Source: Schizochytrium sp. TIO01
Taxonomy: Eukaryota > Sar > Bigyra > Thraustochytrida > Thraustochytriidae
Reading direction: 5' to 3'
NCBI GenBank assembly: GCA_004764695.1
Contig: SMSO01000037.1
Span: 1,596,247 to 1,660,246, forward strand
Length of the DNA: 64,000 nucleotides
In this document: piece by piece, positions 11,255 to 21,043 of the stretch
How positions within the stretch are numbered: the first letter of the stretch is position 1
Layout of the letters: every line of letters begins with the position of its first letter
The notes under the pieces: generated by a model
Told to the model about the DNA's origin: nothing
The model's database searches: none
Seen by the model: the letters and a program-made list of their open reading frames with translations, nothing else
Program-made: the position numbers and the translations under genes

Positions 11255-11779
11255 ATGGACCAGAGTTTGCGAGAAATGGAAACTGGGCTACAGCTCTTGG
11301 ACCTCGTTGTGGAGCAGAATCGGGCCCGCAAAAGAGAGGCTTCCAGGAGAGCAGCCTGGGCTATTGAAGATGTGAACAAGTACTCAGAGCAACAATGTTG
11401 CGTTGAACACGATGAAGAGTCTAAATACTTATCTGGTCGGTTGGATGGAGCATATAAGCAGTCTAATTCTGCAAATAATACTCACCACGAAGAAGTCAAG
11501 AGCGAGGAACGTGACACTCAGACTTTATCCTGGGTCGCAGCAAGCCTCACTAAATCTGATCCTATCCGAGGAGAAGAATTCACAGTATATGCACCCAAGC
11601 AACTGTGTTTATCAGATGTGATGGCGCGCCGATCTCGGGTCAAGCAATTAGCTTTAACGCCCCCACCTGTACAGCTGCGTAAACCGCAGCCAACCCCATC
11701 TCTCATAGAACGTAATGAGGCCAGAAAAAAGCAAGAGGACAGCTTGCCCGAGTGGGTGCAATCTCGCCTTTTATCATAG
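11255..11779 (+). CDS. Small charged protein of unknown function
   Basis: 174 residues, start context CACAATGG. The N-terminal 50 residues are predicted helical and rich in E, R and L (MDQSLREMETGLQLLDLV), possibly a short coiled coil. The middle is polar and probably disordered. The C-terminal third is Pro/Arg/Lys-rich (TPPPVQLRKPQPTPS) and ends in a short Trp-containing segment, PEWVQSRLLS. There is no signal peptide, membrane helix or family I recognise. The stop codon lies 161 bp from that of the convergent gene. The length and non-random composition argue for a real gene, but there is no homology support. Confidence 0.5.
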   Translation: MDQSLREMETGLQLLDLVVEQNRARKREASRRAAWAIEDVNKYSEQQCCVEHDEESKYLSGRLDGAYKQSNSANNTHHEEVKSEERDTQTLSWVAASLTKSDPIRGEEFTVYAPKQLCLSDVMARRSRVKQLALTPPPVQLRKPQPTPSLIERNEARKKQEDSLPEWVQSRLLS

Positions 11780-11940
11780 AAATTTATTACGAAAGGGACG
11801 AATTCTACGAATTTCATTCTAGAATTGACACTTGTCCTCTCTAAAACTAAATGCGAGCATTATGTCACACTTCCATTTTACCTAGATTAACAAAGGATGT
11901 GAGTGGCGAAATTATTAATAATGTAACATATTATTATTTC

Positions 11941-14900
11941 CTAAAAGTCTATCGCAGGCTCGTGCTTTTGCTTCGCGCTTAATTGATGAGGGCGATTAGG
12001 GTTCTTTGCATGCGACATGTTGTAACATCTTCTGCAATAAAAGTCAACAAGTCCACACTCAATGCAGAATTTGCTTGCAATCTCTTTTTTACACATAACA
12101 CACATTTCGGGTGAGTCTTTGACAAGGCGAGCGTACGGTTTCCGCACGATTGTATGATCCACAGGTCGTGGATGAGCTGCTTCAAAGCAGTCAAGACAAA
12201 AGTGTTTTGCGCATGTGTCACAACGGATTATTGCCAGCTGCAAATTGCAGGTCAAACATTGCAAAAAACCCGGAGGTTTGGTTGAACTACTGGTCCAAGG
12301 TGTTACATTATTCTGATAGCTCCATTGACCGTCTGCATCGCAACGTACAACCCACTCAGGTACCCGTAAATCTTTGCGAGGTCCTAAGTTAAGCGGTTTT
12401 GTCCATGAAGATTTCCGAGATTGAGTATTATAGTAATACATTTTCCCGGTGTAAGGATCAACACGCTTCATATATACTGACTTGATAAGCTCATGAACAG
12501 CCATTCGAGCCTTTCGTACCCGCCATGCTGCCTGCACTTTCCGACCAGCCCAGATCAGGCGCTTTTTATCAATTTCTTGCTGTTTGAGGCGCTCGACTTC
12601 GTCTTTTGCAACCTGAACCATTGAAGCTACATAGTTGGTTCGCGCAATACTCATAGCTTCCTTCATTGATAGAGAAGATGCTGTTACCTTTTCTCCGGTC
12701 TCAGGATTGTAAAAAAAGTATGTTTGAAAGACTGGATCAAACATTTTTTTCCACTCTGCTCCCTCTTCGTTAGCGGTGTCTTCTGTACCATCTTTTCTTG
12801 CCAGTCGATCAGCATCATTTTGAATTTTTTCAGCTTCACGCTCAAGTTGTTCTTTTCCATCCCTTGTTCTAGCGAAAGTTTCAGCTTCTCTTTTCGCATC
12901 TTGAATTGCTTTTTCCATAACGGTGGCAAATGCATCTTCAATATCTTTCTCCTCACGAGCAAGAATATCTGCTTTATAGTTTGCCCGGTTCTCCTCTTGA
13001 CGACGCAATATTGTGCGACGTTCATAGCCAGCAAAGGCTCTTTCGCGCTCCCGCTCCCATCGCATTTCTTCTTCTAGGGCTGCTTGACGCTCTTGCTCTA
13101 ACGCGTCTTGCAGTGCTTGTTCTTCCTCAGCCTCCCGTCTGCGAGCCTCGGCAATTTGGTGATCAACCTCCTCAAGTTCTTTGGACAGAATTTGTTGGCG
13201 CATCAGTGATCTTTCCTCCTCAAATTTCCTTTTGTCAACGATCGTGCGAACATTGTCCCTCCATGTTTCGTATACACGTCGTTCGAGGCGTCTGTGCCAA
13301 ATCGTTCGCAGACGTCTAAACTGCCGCCGCAAGTGTGCTTCTCGACGCCAGCCGTGCAATATACGTTCCAGTTGCCATGTTGAATACAAGCGCTTTGCTT
13401 TGCGAACTTGAACTATTTGAAACCTCTTTTCGCGTTCATGAGCCTCTTTCCATAGGTGCATAGATTGAGTAAACAATACCCGAGCGGCAAATCGGTCAGC
13501 CATAGAGTTTCGCCATCGATCAAACTTCTTCCGCTCAGCGAACAACTCTAAAGACCGCAACCCAATCTGCTTTCGTCGAAACATATAAAAAGCCGCGCCT
13601 TGCTTAAGTCTTATTCGTGAAATTGCAACAGCTTTCCACCTGTCAAAGCGCATCTGCAAAGTGTTTGGCCGGACGACCCGATTCCAAAAATTACGAGCCT
13701 CCATCCAGCGAATCTTTAAATTGATTTTCTCAAAAGAGTCGTGCGTTTCCTCAACGCGCTCCGCCCGAACCCGAACTCTAATTTCAGGAGACAAACGATC
13801 CCAAGCGAGTTTGCTGAGAAGTGTTTGTAGTGTTCGGTGTTCGTAGTTGGCAACAATATTTCGAACCACATCGTCTTCCGTGAGTTCTACTTGTACCGCA
13901 GCTCTTATCCATCGAGTTTCCTCTTGGCTGGGGCCTGTGTGAAATGAAAGCATCAAGCCATGCCCCCCGCCATGTACTTTATCATCGAGTGGGTCTTCCT
14001 TAAAGTCCCTGTACCTTCGCACCTGGGCCACTCGAAGAAAATCCAGAAGACGACACGCGTCTGTTTCGTCAGACACAATTACACCGTGCGTTTGTGGTGA
14101 CAAGGTGCAAAATAATGGCCATGCCTGACTTGCTAGAAACTCTCGCTGGTGTGGAAGAGCAAAAGTACAGAGCATTGCCCAAAGCCTATCCAACGTAAGC
14201 AGTTGTCGATGGTCTGTAAGACAACGAAACATTGCGCTTAATCGTTCTCGCAGTGACCGTCTGGGCAAATACACCACTTCTAAATGGCACAAGAACTCCC
14301 TCCAATCAACCAAGGTATCTGCATCTTCGTCCATAGCCAAAAAACAAAGTTCTAACGCTTCCATCACTTGTTGACGCTGCTCCCGGTCGAGCGCAAAATT
14401 ATCCACGTATGCATTTCTCAAAGATGCCGAGTTGACGTGATATCTCGGCATAGCCTTGGAGAACGCTACATCTAGAGGCGGGGCGAACCGATGTTCAGGC
14501 GAGGAGCGCAAGTTGTGTAGAAATTGAAGCGCCTGCCACTTTCTGTGGCTAGCATCTCGCCACGCTGCACGACGAGCAGCTGTGCGCTGGTAACGACGGT
14601 CACGTAGAAATGATGCATAGCCCCTTGACTCATTTTGTCGATGGTAGTCTCTTCTCAGGGATCCAAGGAGCTTACTTTGGTAGACCTGGTAAGAGTGAGC
14701 TGCGTTTTTTACTCTATGCTGTGCGGCAAAAGCTCCCTCACTCTCATGTATATGTCCGTCATGGAGTTGTGGTGCCCTCTGCCGCTTACAATTCTTATCT
14801 ACAAGTATTGGGAGGCCAGTAAACCCTGATAGTCGCTCCTCGAATTGATTTGATGCTATTGCTTCGGGAAAGTCGCGTCCAATAGGTACTAGATGTGTTT

Positions 14901-15060
14901 TTTTTAGCACCAAGTACGAAGACTTCTCTGAAGCAGAACATGTTGCTCTGCTCGGGTTGGCGTCCATAGTCGGCACTGAAAGCTTCTTTGCCATATTTGA
15001 GCTCGAGGGCAACGCCTTCCAGGGCGGTTGTGGGAGGATTTTATCCAACTCATCGGGCAT
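11941..15060 (-). CDS. EF-hand/Sfi1-like/coiled-coil/IQ/WW/B-box scaffold protein, probably ciliary or centrosomal
   Basis: 1039 residues, single exon. Domains in order: a basic N-terminal region; an EF-hand-like loop (243-255, DEDADTLVDWREF); a Trp/Arg-rich helical region (about 450-605) with spaced FDRW, HLW, HGW and YETW motifs resembling Sfi1-type centrin-binding repeats; a long E/R-rich coiled coil (610-755); a degenerate WW-like segment (768-795); an IQ-like helix (838-858); a good WW domain (862-890, YYYNTQSRKSSWTKP); a further WW-like segment (901-931); and two consecutive B-box-type zinc fingers (935-971 and 987-1027, CxxC...CxxC...H). Sfi1-like repeats plus WW and B-box suggest a scaffold at basal body or axoneme; the role is inference. 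No RING finger precedes the B-boxes, so it is not a classical TRIM ligase. Convergent with the small gene at 11255-11779. Confidence 0.85.
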   Translation of the reverse strand: MPDELDKILPQPPWKALPSSSNMAKKLSVPTMDANPSRATCSASEKSSYLVLKKTHLVPIGRDFPEAIASNQFEERLSGFTGLPILVDKNCKRQRAPQLHDGHIHESEGAFAAQHRVKNAAHSYQVYQSKLLGSLRRDYHRQNESRGYASFLRDRRYQRTAARRAAWRDASHRKWQALQFLHNLRSSPEHRFAPPLDVAFSKAMPRYHVNSASLRNAYVDNFALDREQRQQVMEALELCFLAMDEDADTLVDWREFLCHLEVVYLPRRSLRERLSAMFRCLTDHRQLLTLDRLWAMLCTFALPHQREFLASQAWPLFCTLSPQTHGVIVSDETDACRLLDFLRVAQVRRYRDFKEDPLDDKVHGGGHGLMLSFHTGPSQEETRWIRAAVQVELTEDDVVRNIVANYEHRTLQTLLSKLAWDRLSPEIRVRVRAERVEETHDSFEKINLKIRWMEARNFWNRVVRPNTLQMRFDRWKAVAISRIRLKQGAAFYMFRRKQIGLRSLELFAERKKFDRWRNSMADRFAARVLFTQSMHLWKEAHEREKRFQIVQVRKAKRLYSTWQLERILHGWRREAHLRRQFRRLRTIWHRRLERRVYETWRDNVRTIVDKRKFEEERSLMRQQILSKELEEVDHQIAEARRREAEEEQALQDALEQERQAALEEEMRWERERERAFAGYERRTILRRQEENRANYKADILAREEKDIEDAFATVMEKAIQDAKREAETFARTRDGKEQLEREAEKIQNDADRLARKDGTEDTANEEGAEWKKMFDPVFQTYFFYNPETGEKVTASSLSMKEAMSIARTNYVASMVQVAKDEVERLKQQEIDKKRLIWAGRKVQAAWRVRKARMAVHELIKSVYMKRVDPYTGKMYYYNTQSRKSSWTKPLNLGPRKDLRVPEWVVRCDADGQWSYQNNVTPWTSSSTKPPGFLQCLTCNLQLAIIRCDTCAKHFCLDCFEAAHPRPVDHTIVRKPYARLVKDSPEMCVMCKKEIASKFCIECGLVDFYCRRCYNMSHAKNPNRPHQLSAKQKHEPAIDF

Positions 15061-15970
15061 GGGTTTGGCTCGTCTGGGCTTTCTTAAATTTGCAAAACTC
15101 TAACTCATTTTGAAGGGGTTTGTCCCGATATCTCCATATATACTTTTTAACGGAAAGAATTAGATCAATCAGTAATACTGGGAGCATTGGTTAGTGAACC
15201 ATAGCCAGCTACTATGATAGGTATAGTAGTCAAGAATGACTCCTTGTATATTATTATTATTTATATTTTTTTATCTCAAGGGGTTGGATTCTACGATAAA
15301 TTTGAAGACGACCCGTCATCAACGATAATTGAAGATTCACTTTGAGTTCGACCTTGAAGTTGTCAAGCTCTCCCCACAATTCCTTAAACAAAACCAAGTT
15401 TGACACCCTACTTTCTTCAAGCCAATAAATTCCAAACATGATGGAGGGATGAGGAACAGCAACAAGGTGAATTTGATCAGGGAGCCTGAAGAAAGGCACT
15501 TCTGTATTGAAATTCTAGGAGATTATTCTCATATATTATTTTTATTTGGCTACGTAACGATTTTCAATTTACCAAGAAACCAAGGGAATTTTCGTGAAAA
15601 AGGAAGACAAAGTTTTGATGCGTTGTTTACGTAGGTATGAGAGTTATCAACATATCCTGATACGATATCAATCCGTTTGGGGATATGCAAAACAGGACAG
15701 AAAACAGTGAAGAAAGCGCCTTTGTTCGTTTGAATATCATATGAAAAAGCTAGCCTTCATACCTCATAGCTATTGAGAAAGGTAGTTATCGATCCTGCGT
15801 CACAAACCTCTTGATAAAGGAATCGACTCAGATGGAAGGGAAGACATGTAGATTGGTGTATTCTGAGAATTCACTATAGAATTCAGAAGTCGCGTTGCAG
15901 TGTAAGATTCAATTCAGCGGGAATCTTATTGAAGACGGGAAGATAGGAGACTTGCCTATTTTCGCCAGAT
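15061..15970. other. Intergenic region, no gene recognised
   Basis: 0.9 kb between two minus-strand genes. It is expected to hold the promoter of the WW/B-box gene and the 3' end of the SPX-VTC transcript. Short open frames here look random. Confidence 0.5.
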
Positions 15971-18169
15971 TTACACGCGAATCGTTGCGCCCTCAAACAA
16001 GTAGAGCAGGAAGATGGATGTGAGGGCGACCATCAGAACAGCGCCCAAGAGAAATGGGCCAACCTCATCGTGGAACTCTCCCTGGCGAGCGTGAAGGTTG
16101 CGTCCACGCCAGTAGTACGTAGCCAGGGCATAACCAATGAAAATAATAGCAACAGGCAGCAGCAGCATACCAACAATCCGTGCGCCTTCATGACCCATGG
16201 AAGTGGGGTCATCGCCGGGGGCCTCGCCACCACCAAAACCAAGCAAAGCAGCACTAATGGAGCCCATAGTAATAGCCATCGAAAGCCAGTTAAGAAGGGT
16301 GCGCTCGTTGGCAAAGAAGACCTTGGGTTCAATCTTGGTGGGCACCTTGCGTGGCTTAGACAGAGTCTCTGTCTTAGAGGAACGAAAGCAAGGGCCGCAA
16401 ATCCAAGAGAAAAATCCAGTAGGACGGTGGACAAAGACAAACTCCTCGGAGGCATCATCGCCATTCAAAGGATGGGACTCAGACGGGTTGAGAGTTCCAT
16501 AACCCGCAGCCTTGTGCTTAGCACCAACCACAGAGTCTTTACGCTCCATGAGCTGAATAGTTTCCGCAGGACCGAAGGCAAAGGGGTATTTCTTTCGATC
16601 GTTCTTGCCATTAGATGCCTCTCCAAGGAGACTACGGCGCTTTTGCACAGGTTGCGAGCGAAGCATGGAGGGACGGATTGATTCATCATCCACCCAGTAC
16701 GGTACAGCTTGGACATCCTCAGAGAGAAGAGTGGCTACACCATGTACAAACTTGGAAAACTTCGCAACGCGGGTGCAAAGCCCAGACTCAAGAAGGTCAG
16801 TGACCCATGCAGGTGCTTCTTCGCCCTCCTTGAGAGAAAGCTTCACCTCCAGAACAGCGTGCGGGAACTGAGTGTACTCAGTGGGCGGGAGTACGAGAGA
16901 GGGGTTGCGGTACCAACGCTTTTCCGTAGCGCAGTCCGGGCCAACCTTGGGGTTTTCAGTAATCATGGCAAGGTTGGTATCCAAGGAGATGCGCACGGTG
17001 GGGTCAAAAGGAATCTGGTAGGCCACACGGTTGTAGACAGTGCGCATGGTAGGGCGCAGCTGCTTGGAGTCGATTTGCTGGTAAATTTCGGTAAAGAGAC
17101 GACGGACGTTCTCCATGTCAGCCTCAGAGGAGTTCTTGGCACGCATCTGGGCCAGCTTGTCCTCCACGGTGAACTCTCCGCGAAGAAAAGGCATAACTTC
17201 GTGCTCCTTGAGGGTGAAACGCTCCTTCACAGAAACATCACCGGTCCAGGAGTCACGATGCGTCTTGCGCTCAACAAAGACCAATTCAGGCTCTTGGGTA
17301 GCATACCAGCGGAAGCGGATTGCAATGGCGTTTGGCGTTTTGTCAAGGCGGCCGTGGTAGAGCTCCAGCTGAGTGTTGTCAAAGTACACCGAGGAGCAGA
17401 ACTGAGAGTCGCCTTGCAAGGCGTCAAGGTTATGCTGAAAGACCGGCAAGTGCTGCAGCACAATGTGCTTAACCTTAGAGATATCCTCGGTACGCACCCA
17501 GTATTTGGTGGTACTACGGACAAAGTTTTGCGCAGTGGTACCTTCATTCTTACCTGAACGGTCACCACGAAGACGGGCATGAATCTGACTCAGGTAAACA
17601 AACACCTTACTGTAATCATGGCGCACCCAGCGCTGGCTATGCAAGCGCATGATGTAGAAGCGGCGGCACGGTGTGGGTAGCTGCTTATCGTGCTTCTTCA
17701 GAATCTTGTGGAAGCCGAGGTAATTGAGGTTGGCAAACTTTTCAATGCGAAGAAAGTCATCTCCAAGCTTGGTGGCCTCCTCAAGGCATTTTTTGCGGTC
17801 CTCCTCGCTAAGCTTGGAGATATCAATATCAACGCCAACACGGGCTTCAAGAGCGTCTGTCTTCTTCTTGATAGATTGTAGCTCTCCATGAGTGAAGTCA
17901 TCAATCTTTTTCATCTCGGCCTCGAGAAATGTAAAGAAGTCAGCCTCGGTGATGTCTTGACCCTCGAACTTGCCATAGATCCCCTGGTTGGGAACCGTAC
18001 TAAGCGAGGTAACACGCTCACCGTAGCCACTCTTTCCGATATCAACGTCCAGGCCAGTAGACTCCACAGCAGCCAAAGCCTTGATCATGGCTTTGAGCCG
18101 CTTGTAGTCAACATAATATGACTCCCATCCTTCAACGCGCTGCGCCTCGAGGTACTGTCCGAACTTCAT
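15971..18169 (-). CDS. VTC4: SPX-VTC-DUF202 polyphosphate polymerase (VTC4-like)
   Basis: 732 residues. It makes inorganic polyphosphate from ATP and moves it into vacuoles or acidocalcisomes. The SPX domain (1 to about 170) starts canonically with MKFGQYLEAQ and has the basic cluster KILKKHDK (155-162) that in SPX proteins binds inositol (pyro)phosphates. The VTC tunnel domain (about 215-490) keeps the expected charged residues: RFRW (R285, R287), VERKTHRD (K302, H304), the R376/R381 pair, LEVKL (E441, K443) and K473. After a polar linker, a DUF202 module (about 614-730) gives three membrane helices, opened by ANERTLLNWLS. The order and length match yeast Vtc4, and the active-site residues look intact, so this should be the catalytic subunit. 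No separate VTC1-like gene is seen in the window. Confidence 0.93.
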   Translation of the reverse strand: MKFGQYLEAQRVEGWESYYVDYKRLKAMIKALAAVESTGLDVDIGKSGYGERVTSLSTVPNQGIYGKFEGQDITEADFFTFLEAEMKKIDDFTHGELQSIKKKTDALEARVGVDIDISKLSEEDRKKCLEEATKLGDDFLRIEKFANLNYLGFHKILKKHDKQLPTPCRRFYIMRLHSQRWVRHDYSKVFVYLSQIHARLRGDRSGKNEGTTAQNFVRSTTKYWVRTEDISKVKHIVLQHLPVFQHNLDALQGDSQFCSSVYFDNTQLELYHGRLDKTPNAIAIRFRWYATQEPELVFVERKTHRDSWTGDVSVKERFTLKEHEVMPFLRGEFTVEDKLAQMRAKNSSEADMENVRRLFTEIYQQIDSKQLRPTMRTVYNRVAYQIPFDPTVRISLDTNLAMITENPKVGPDCATEKRWYRNPSLVLPPTEYTQFPHAVLEVKLSLKEGEEAPAWVTDLLESGLCTRVAKFSKFVHGVATLLSEDVQAVPYWVDDESIRPSMLRSQPVQKRRSLLGEASNGKNDRKKYPFAFGPAETIQLMERKDSVVGAKHKAAGYGTLNPSESHPLNGDDASEEFVFVHRPTGFFSWICGPCFRSSKTETLSKPRKVPTKIEPKVFFANERTLLNWLSMAITMGSISAALLGFGGGEAPGDDPTSMGHEGARIVGMLLLPVAIIFIGYALATYYWRGRNLHARQGEFHDEVGPFLLGAVLMVALTSIFLLYLFEGATIRV

Positions 18170-21021
18170 CGTGCTAAGGACTCTGCCCTATCCACCACGC
18201 TTCACCTGACGGTGGCCTTTATGTCTTGTGCTGCTCTACCTTGCAGCCGCGTGCTCGTCCGGAAGACAAGCGACAACAAGGATCTGCTTTTGCCTTTTGT
18301 CGCTTCAAGTTGTCTCTTTATTTTTTTGATATCTACTCTTTTCTATCAAAAATGCTTATGACTCGAAAGGATTTTTATTCCATTTGAATTTTTTTAAATG
18401 TTTAAGATAAGAGAGATGTAATCACTTCATCTTGAAAGCTGTAAAAAAACACTACACTATTAGGTAGGATAGAATAGATAGGTACATATTACTGTATGCT
18501 ATATATTTTTGTCTGCCTTAGTTTTAATTAAACAAATAAGTAGAAGGAAAGAAAAAGGTAGTGGTGGGCATCTATGTAAATATTTTAATGAAAGTTTTTT
18601 TAAAGCTCGTTGCTACTGGTTGATTACATACTTGATTAAGTACATTATTTGAGCCTCTACCAATCGCTCCTACCAGGCTTTAATTTTATAAAATCGATAA
18701 AACTTTTAATAATTAAAATAATAAGACCCGGTCATAATATTAATTGCCTTGTTACTAGCATAATTGGTATAAACCTCATTCGGGCGGCTTTATTCCTTTC
18801 AGATGCTTATTCATCGATTTCTGTTTTTTTACGCACAATCAATAAGTGTCAGACTGTGTTTGATCCCCCACTTTGATCTACGAATCATGTTTTGTGTATC
18901 CCCAAGCCCGCGCATCACAATTCTCTAACAATGGCAAGGCATCAGCCATTCTAGATGGGTATCTTCGCATACTATATTCTACATCAGTCAGCTCCTTACG
19001 TTGATTCTTTTAATTAAACAGAAAATATTTATCATTTCGTCAGAACACTCGCAATCCTACTACCTTTGAAAACTAAGTGGGTGATTCAAACCCATGCTTG
19101 TTAGAAAGGGGGGGGGGCTATGAAAGAAACTATTGAATAGCTCCCTCCATGATAGAAATATAGTCCTTCTCCTTGCAATATTCAATTGATTCTCTTTTTC
19201 CATGTGCATTCATCTCTGAGCAAATCGAAATGATTCATAGCTGTTGATCAATCCATTGATCAGGGAATCGATCAGTGAGTCAGTCTGAATGCATGAAAAT
19301 GAATGAATCATAGATACAGGAGGTTTCCTTTGTACTTGTTAAAAGAATGTTTTGATCCTCGATTCGCCCCAGAGAAAAAGCCTCCTCAAGTTCGAGTAAT
19401 AATATACCTATGTTGTTGTCTTCGAGTTGAAAAATAATAATAAACCTTTAAAAACGATAATAATAATAAGAACAAATGTTCTTAAAGCCAAAAACTAACC
19501 CTAATAAAAAAGAATAGGTATAAGCCGATTTTTTTATTTTTATTTTTAAATTTAAAAATTAACTTTGAATGAATTACAATGCTATACTATAGATACTAAC
19601 TGGGTTTTTATCAACTGTTTCGTACATCTTGATAGAGCTGCTGCCCGTACTTAAGGCCTCGATTTTCTGAATCAGTCAAAACGTTTTGACGTCCAAAGGT
19701 TTCCCACGAAGAGCACGATATAGAGTCTAGGAGACTTGAGGTAACCATCAAAGTTAAGAGTCACAATGGCTAAAGCAACTGACGCAAACTTTCTTGCATT
19801 TGATCGTTTAAGAATGAGAATGCCGTGACTGATTGATGATGAACGATGCCTTTTTTCTCCACTTCGAGTTCACCCTCCTCACCATATTCAAGATTATCTT
19901 ATTTCTTCGTTCTGAGATGATTTTTTTAAAATAAATATTTTAATTAAAGTAAATATATGTATATATAGGCCTATACATTGAAGCCATGGTAGCCAAAAAT
20001 ACTATTTGAGCTTAGCTGCAGCCCTGCAATTACGACTAATGATAAATGTATTTATAGTGGTATGTTATTTCATATGATGTTGGCAAAACCATAAAAATTG
20101 TTGCTAGTCATTATAAAATGCCAATGAATTCCTCGTTGGGGTTTTAAGTCCTAAGCATAGTTGTGGACAATAAGTTGGCAATGATTTAGTTTTAGAGTAT
20201 TTCTATAATATTCAAGCAGCACAGGTAAAACGAGATCCCTTGAAATAGTTGGTCAGGGTGACCTTGTTCAAGACTCTTCAAGATTATCAAATTTTGTCTT
20301 TAAACAAGATTTTTTTTAAAATAGGGAAGGTTGCAGCAACCTTAGTACTCCGACTCGAGCTTCTTTTGAAAAGCATGTGTACTAGGCCTAGTCTCCAAAT
20401 GAAAGAAATACAGACCATGTAAGCAAAAAAGGTCGTTTCTCGTTCATCTTGAATAGCTTCCCCCATATCCATGAGTAAACAAAGCTTCTCGGTTCAAACA
20501 GTCATGACATGATCCATATCTTTTTTCTGAGTTTCGATACAAGTGTCTCCCATTTTTCTTTTTCATAGACAGATCATCACAATCACACCCAAAGACCCCA
20601 AAACAATCGAAAAACCACGACTCTAAGATTAAACACCCTGTGGTCTGTGTGGCTTACGCAACAAATTCCCCTCCATTGTAAAGTTGCACACCTCAACTTC
20701 AATTGCTTGCCATGGCTTAGCTTAGAGGACAGCCGACGCTGTTTCCAATTAGAACAACTAGAATAACGATCAATGTCTACTCTACATTTTGCCATGCTTT
20801 TATCTGCAATTATATATATACATTTGAGAGATAGGCATACGTTTTTACTTGAGTTATTACTCAAGTGAAATGTCTAATTTTAGATTTTTAAAATTAAAAG
20901 GCTGGCTCGTGAGGGAGTACTACAGGCCACATCCCTCTGCACTTTCTATCAAATTGCAAGAAATAAAAATGTGAAGATTTACTAGTACCTGCCTAGTAAT
21001 TAAGTATTAAATAAATTTATT

Positions 21022-21043
21022 AAAAAAAAAAAAAAAAAAAAAA
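21022..21043. repeat. A22 homopolymer
   Basis: 22 consecutive A in AT-rich spacer. It could be an old retroposition tail, but no target-site duplication or recognisable upstream sequence was seen, so it is listed only as a simple repeat. Confidence 0.8.

Noticed and set aside
11941-15060. TRIM-type E3 ligase
   Set aside because: Two B-boxes are present but at the C-terminus and with no RING finger, so ligase activity is not supported.
16709-17557. 282-codon open frame antisense to the SPX-VTC gene
   Set aside because: Same cause: a shadow of a strongly codon-biased gene, with no domain in its translation.
21022-21043. A22 run as a possible retroposon tail
   Set aside because: No upstream element or target-site duplication is visible, and the spacer is full of A/T homopolymers.
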